Assembly: GCA_030628805.1 (NCBI GenBank)
Contig: DAOVQG010000302.1
Span: forward strand, 1 to 5,751
DNA from: JAGMDK01 sp023128695
GTDB taxonomy: Bacteria; Planctomycetota; Phycisphaerae; UBA1845; Fen-1342
Length of the DNA: 5,751 nucleotides
Direction of reading: 5' to 3'
In this document: positions 5,552 through 5,751 of the stretch, piece after piece
Position numbering within the stretch: the first letter of the stretch is position 1
Layout of the letters: the number at the start of each line of letters is the position of its first letter
Notes under the pieces: generated by a model
Databases searched by the model: none
Seen by the model: the letters and a program-made list of their open reading frames with translations, nothing else
Told to the model about the DNA's origin: nothing
Position numbers and translations under genes: made by a program

Positions 5552-5751
5552 CACGTTTCCACGTTCTCACGTTCCCACGTTCTCACGTTCCCACGTTCCC
5601 ACGTTCTCACGTTCCCACGTTCCCACGTTCCCACGTTCCCACGTTCCCACGTTCCCACGTTTCCACGTTCTCACGTTCCCACGTTCCCACGTTCCCACGT
5701 TCCCACGTTCCCACGTTCCCACGTTTCCACGTTCTCACGTTCCCACGTTCT
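5552..5751. repeat. Tandem array of 25 octamers, CACGTTYY, truncated by the window edge
   Basis: From 5552 to the last base the sequence is 25 uninterrupted 8-bp units. CACGTT is invariant. The last two bases are CC (16 units), CT (6) or TC (3); TT never occurs. The TC units at 5552, 5656 and 5720 are each followed by a CT unit and then a CC unit, hinting at a higher-order block. Every unit contains the palindrome ACGT. The array begins 88 bp upstream of the Cys-rich start codon. All three plus frames are free of stops across it, a trivial result of the unit composition. The total length is unknown because it runs off the window. Confidence 0.97.

Noticed and set aside
5552..5751. CRISPR array
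   Set aside because: Units are 8 bp and contiguous, with no unique spacers.
5552..5751. Coding region of a repeat protein on the plus strand
   Set aside because: The open frames follow from the unit composition. No start codon with a Shine-Dalgarno precedes the array, and an 8-bp period gives unlike peptides in each frame.

Overview
The window looks like a piece of a GC-rich bacterial chromosome, most likely from the Planctomycetota. The main clue is the secreted cysteine-rich protein at the right. Its 'GACC..G.C...C...C' repeats and C-terminal dockerin-like Ca-binding pair are, from general knowledge, typical of planctomycete extracellular proteins. This assignment is an inference; no rRNA or other phylogenetic marker is present. 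All five convincing genes lie on the minus strand. The long plus-strand open frames are shadows of them.

Right to left, which is the direction of transcription: (i) 5552-5751 is a tandem array of 25 exact 8-bp units that runs off the window edge. (ii) 5464-4103 encodes a signal peptide, four 85-residue Cys-rich repeats in exact 255-bp register, and a dockerin-like domain; its product is predicted to be exported. (iii) 4015-4055 is a long stem-loop that pairs fully only as minus-strand RNA. (iv) 3875-3399 and 3402-1600 are a translationally coupled pair (ATGA overlap): a four-cluster ferredoxin-like protein and a tungsten-type aldehyde:ferredoxin oxidoreductase (AOR). (v) 1555-1346, 41-44 nt after AOR, is a dodecin-family protein, possibly in the same operon. 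(vi) 1210-239 is an exported cyclophilin-type peptidyl-prolyl isomerase ending in a long Pro/Glu tail. (vii) 60-224 is a large imperfect inverted repeat built around an 18-bp near-palindrome; its cyclophilin-proximal half looks like that gene's terminator.

The central genes suggest a cytoplasmic aldehyde-oxidising (or acid-reducing) unit. The tungstopterin subunit would pass electrons through a chain of [4Fe-4S] clusters, and a dodecin would bind or buffer a small ligand. The flanking cyclophilin and Cys-rich protein are exported and probably unrelated to it. I found no clear new multi-gene system. The least explained structures are the octamer array, the 60-224 inverted repeat and the 64-cysteine repeat protein.
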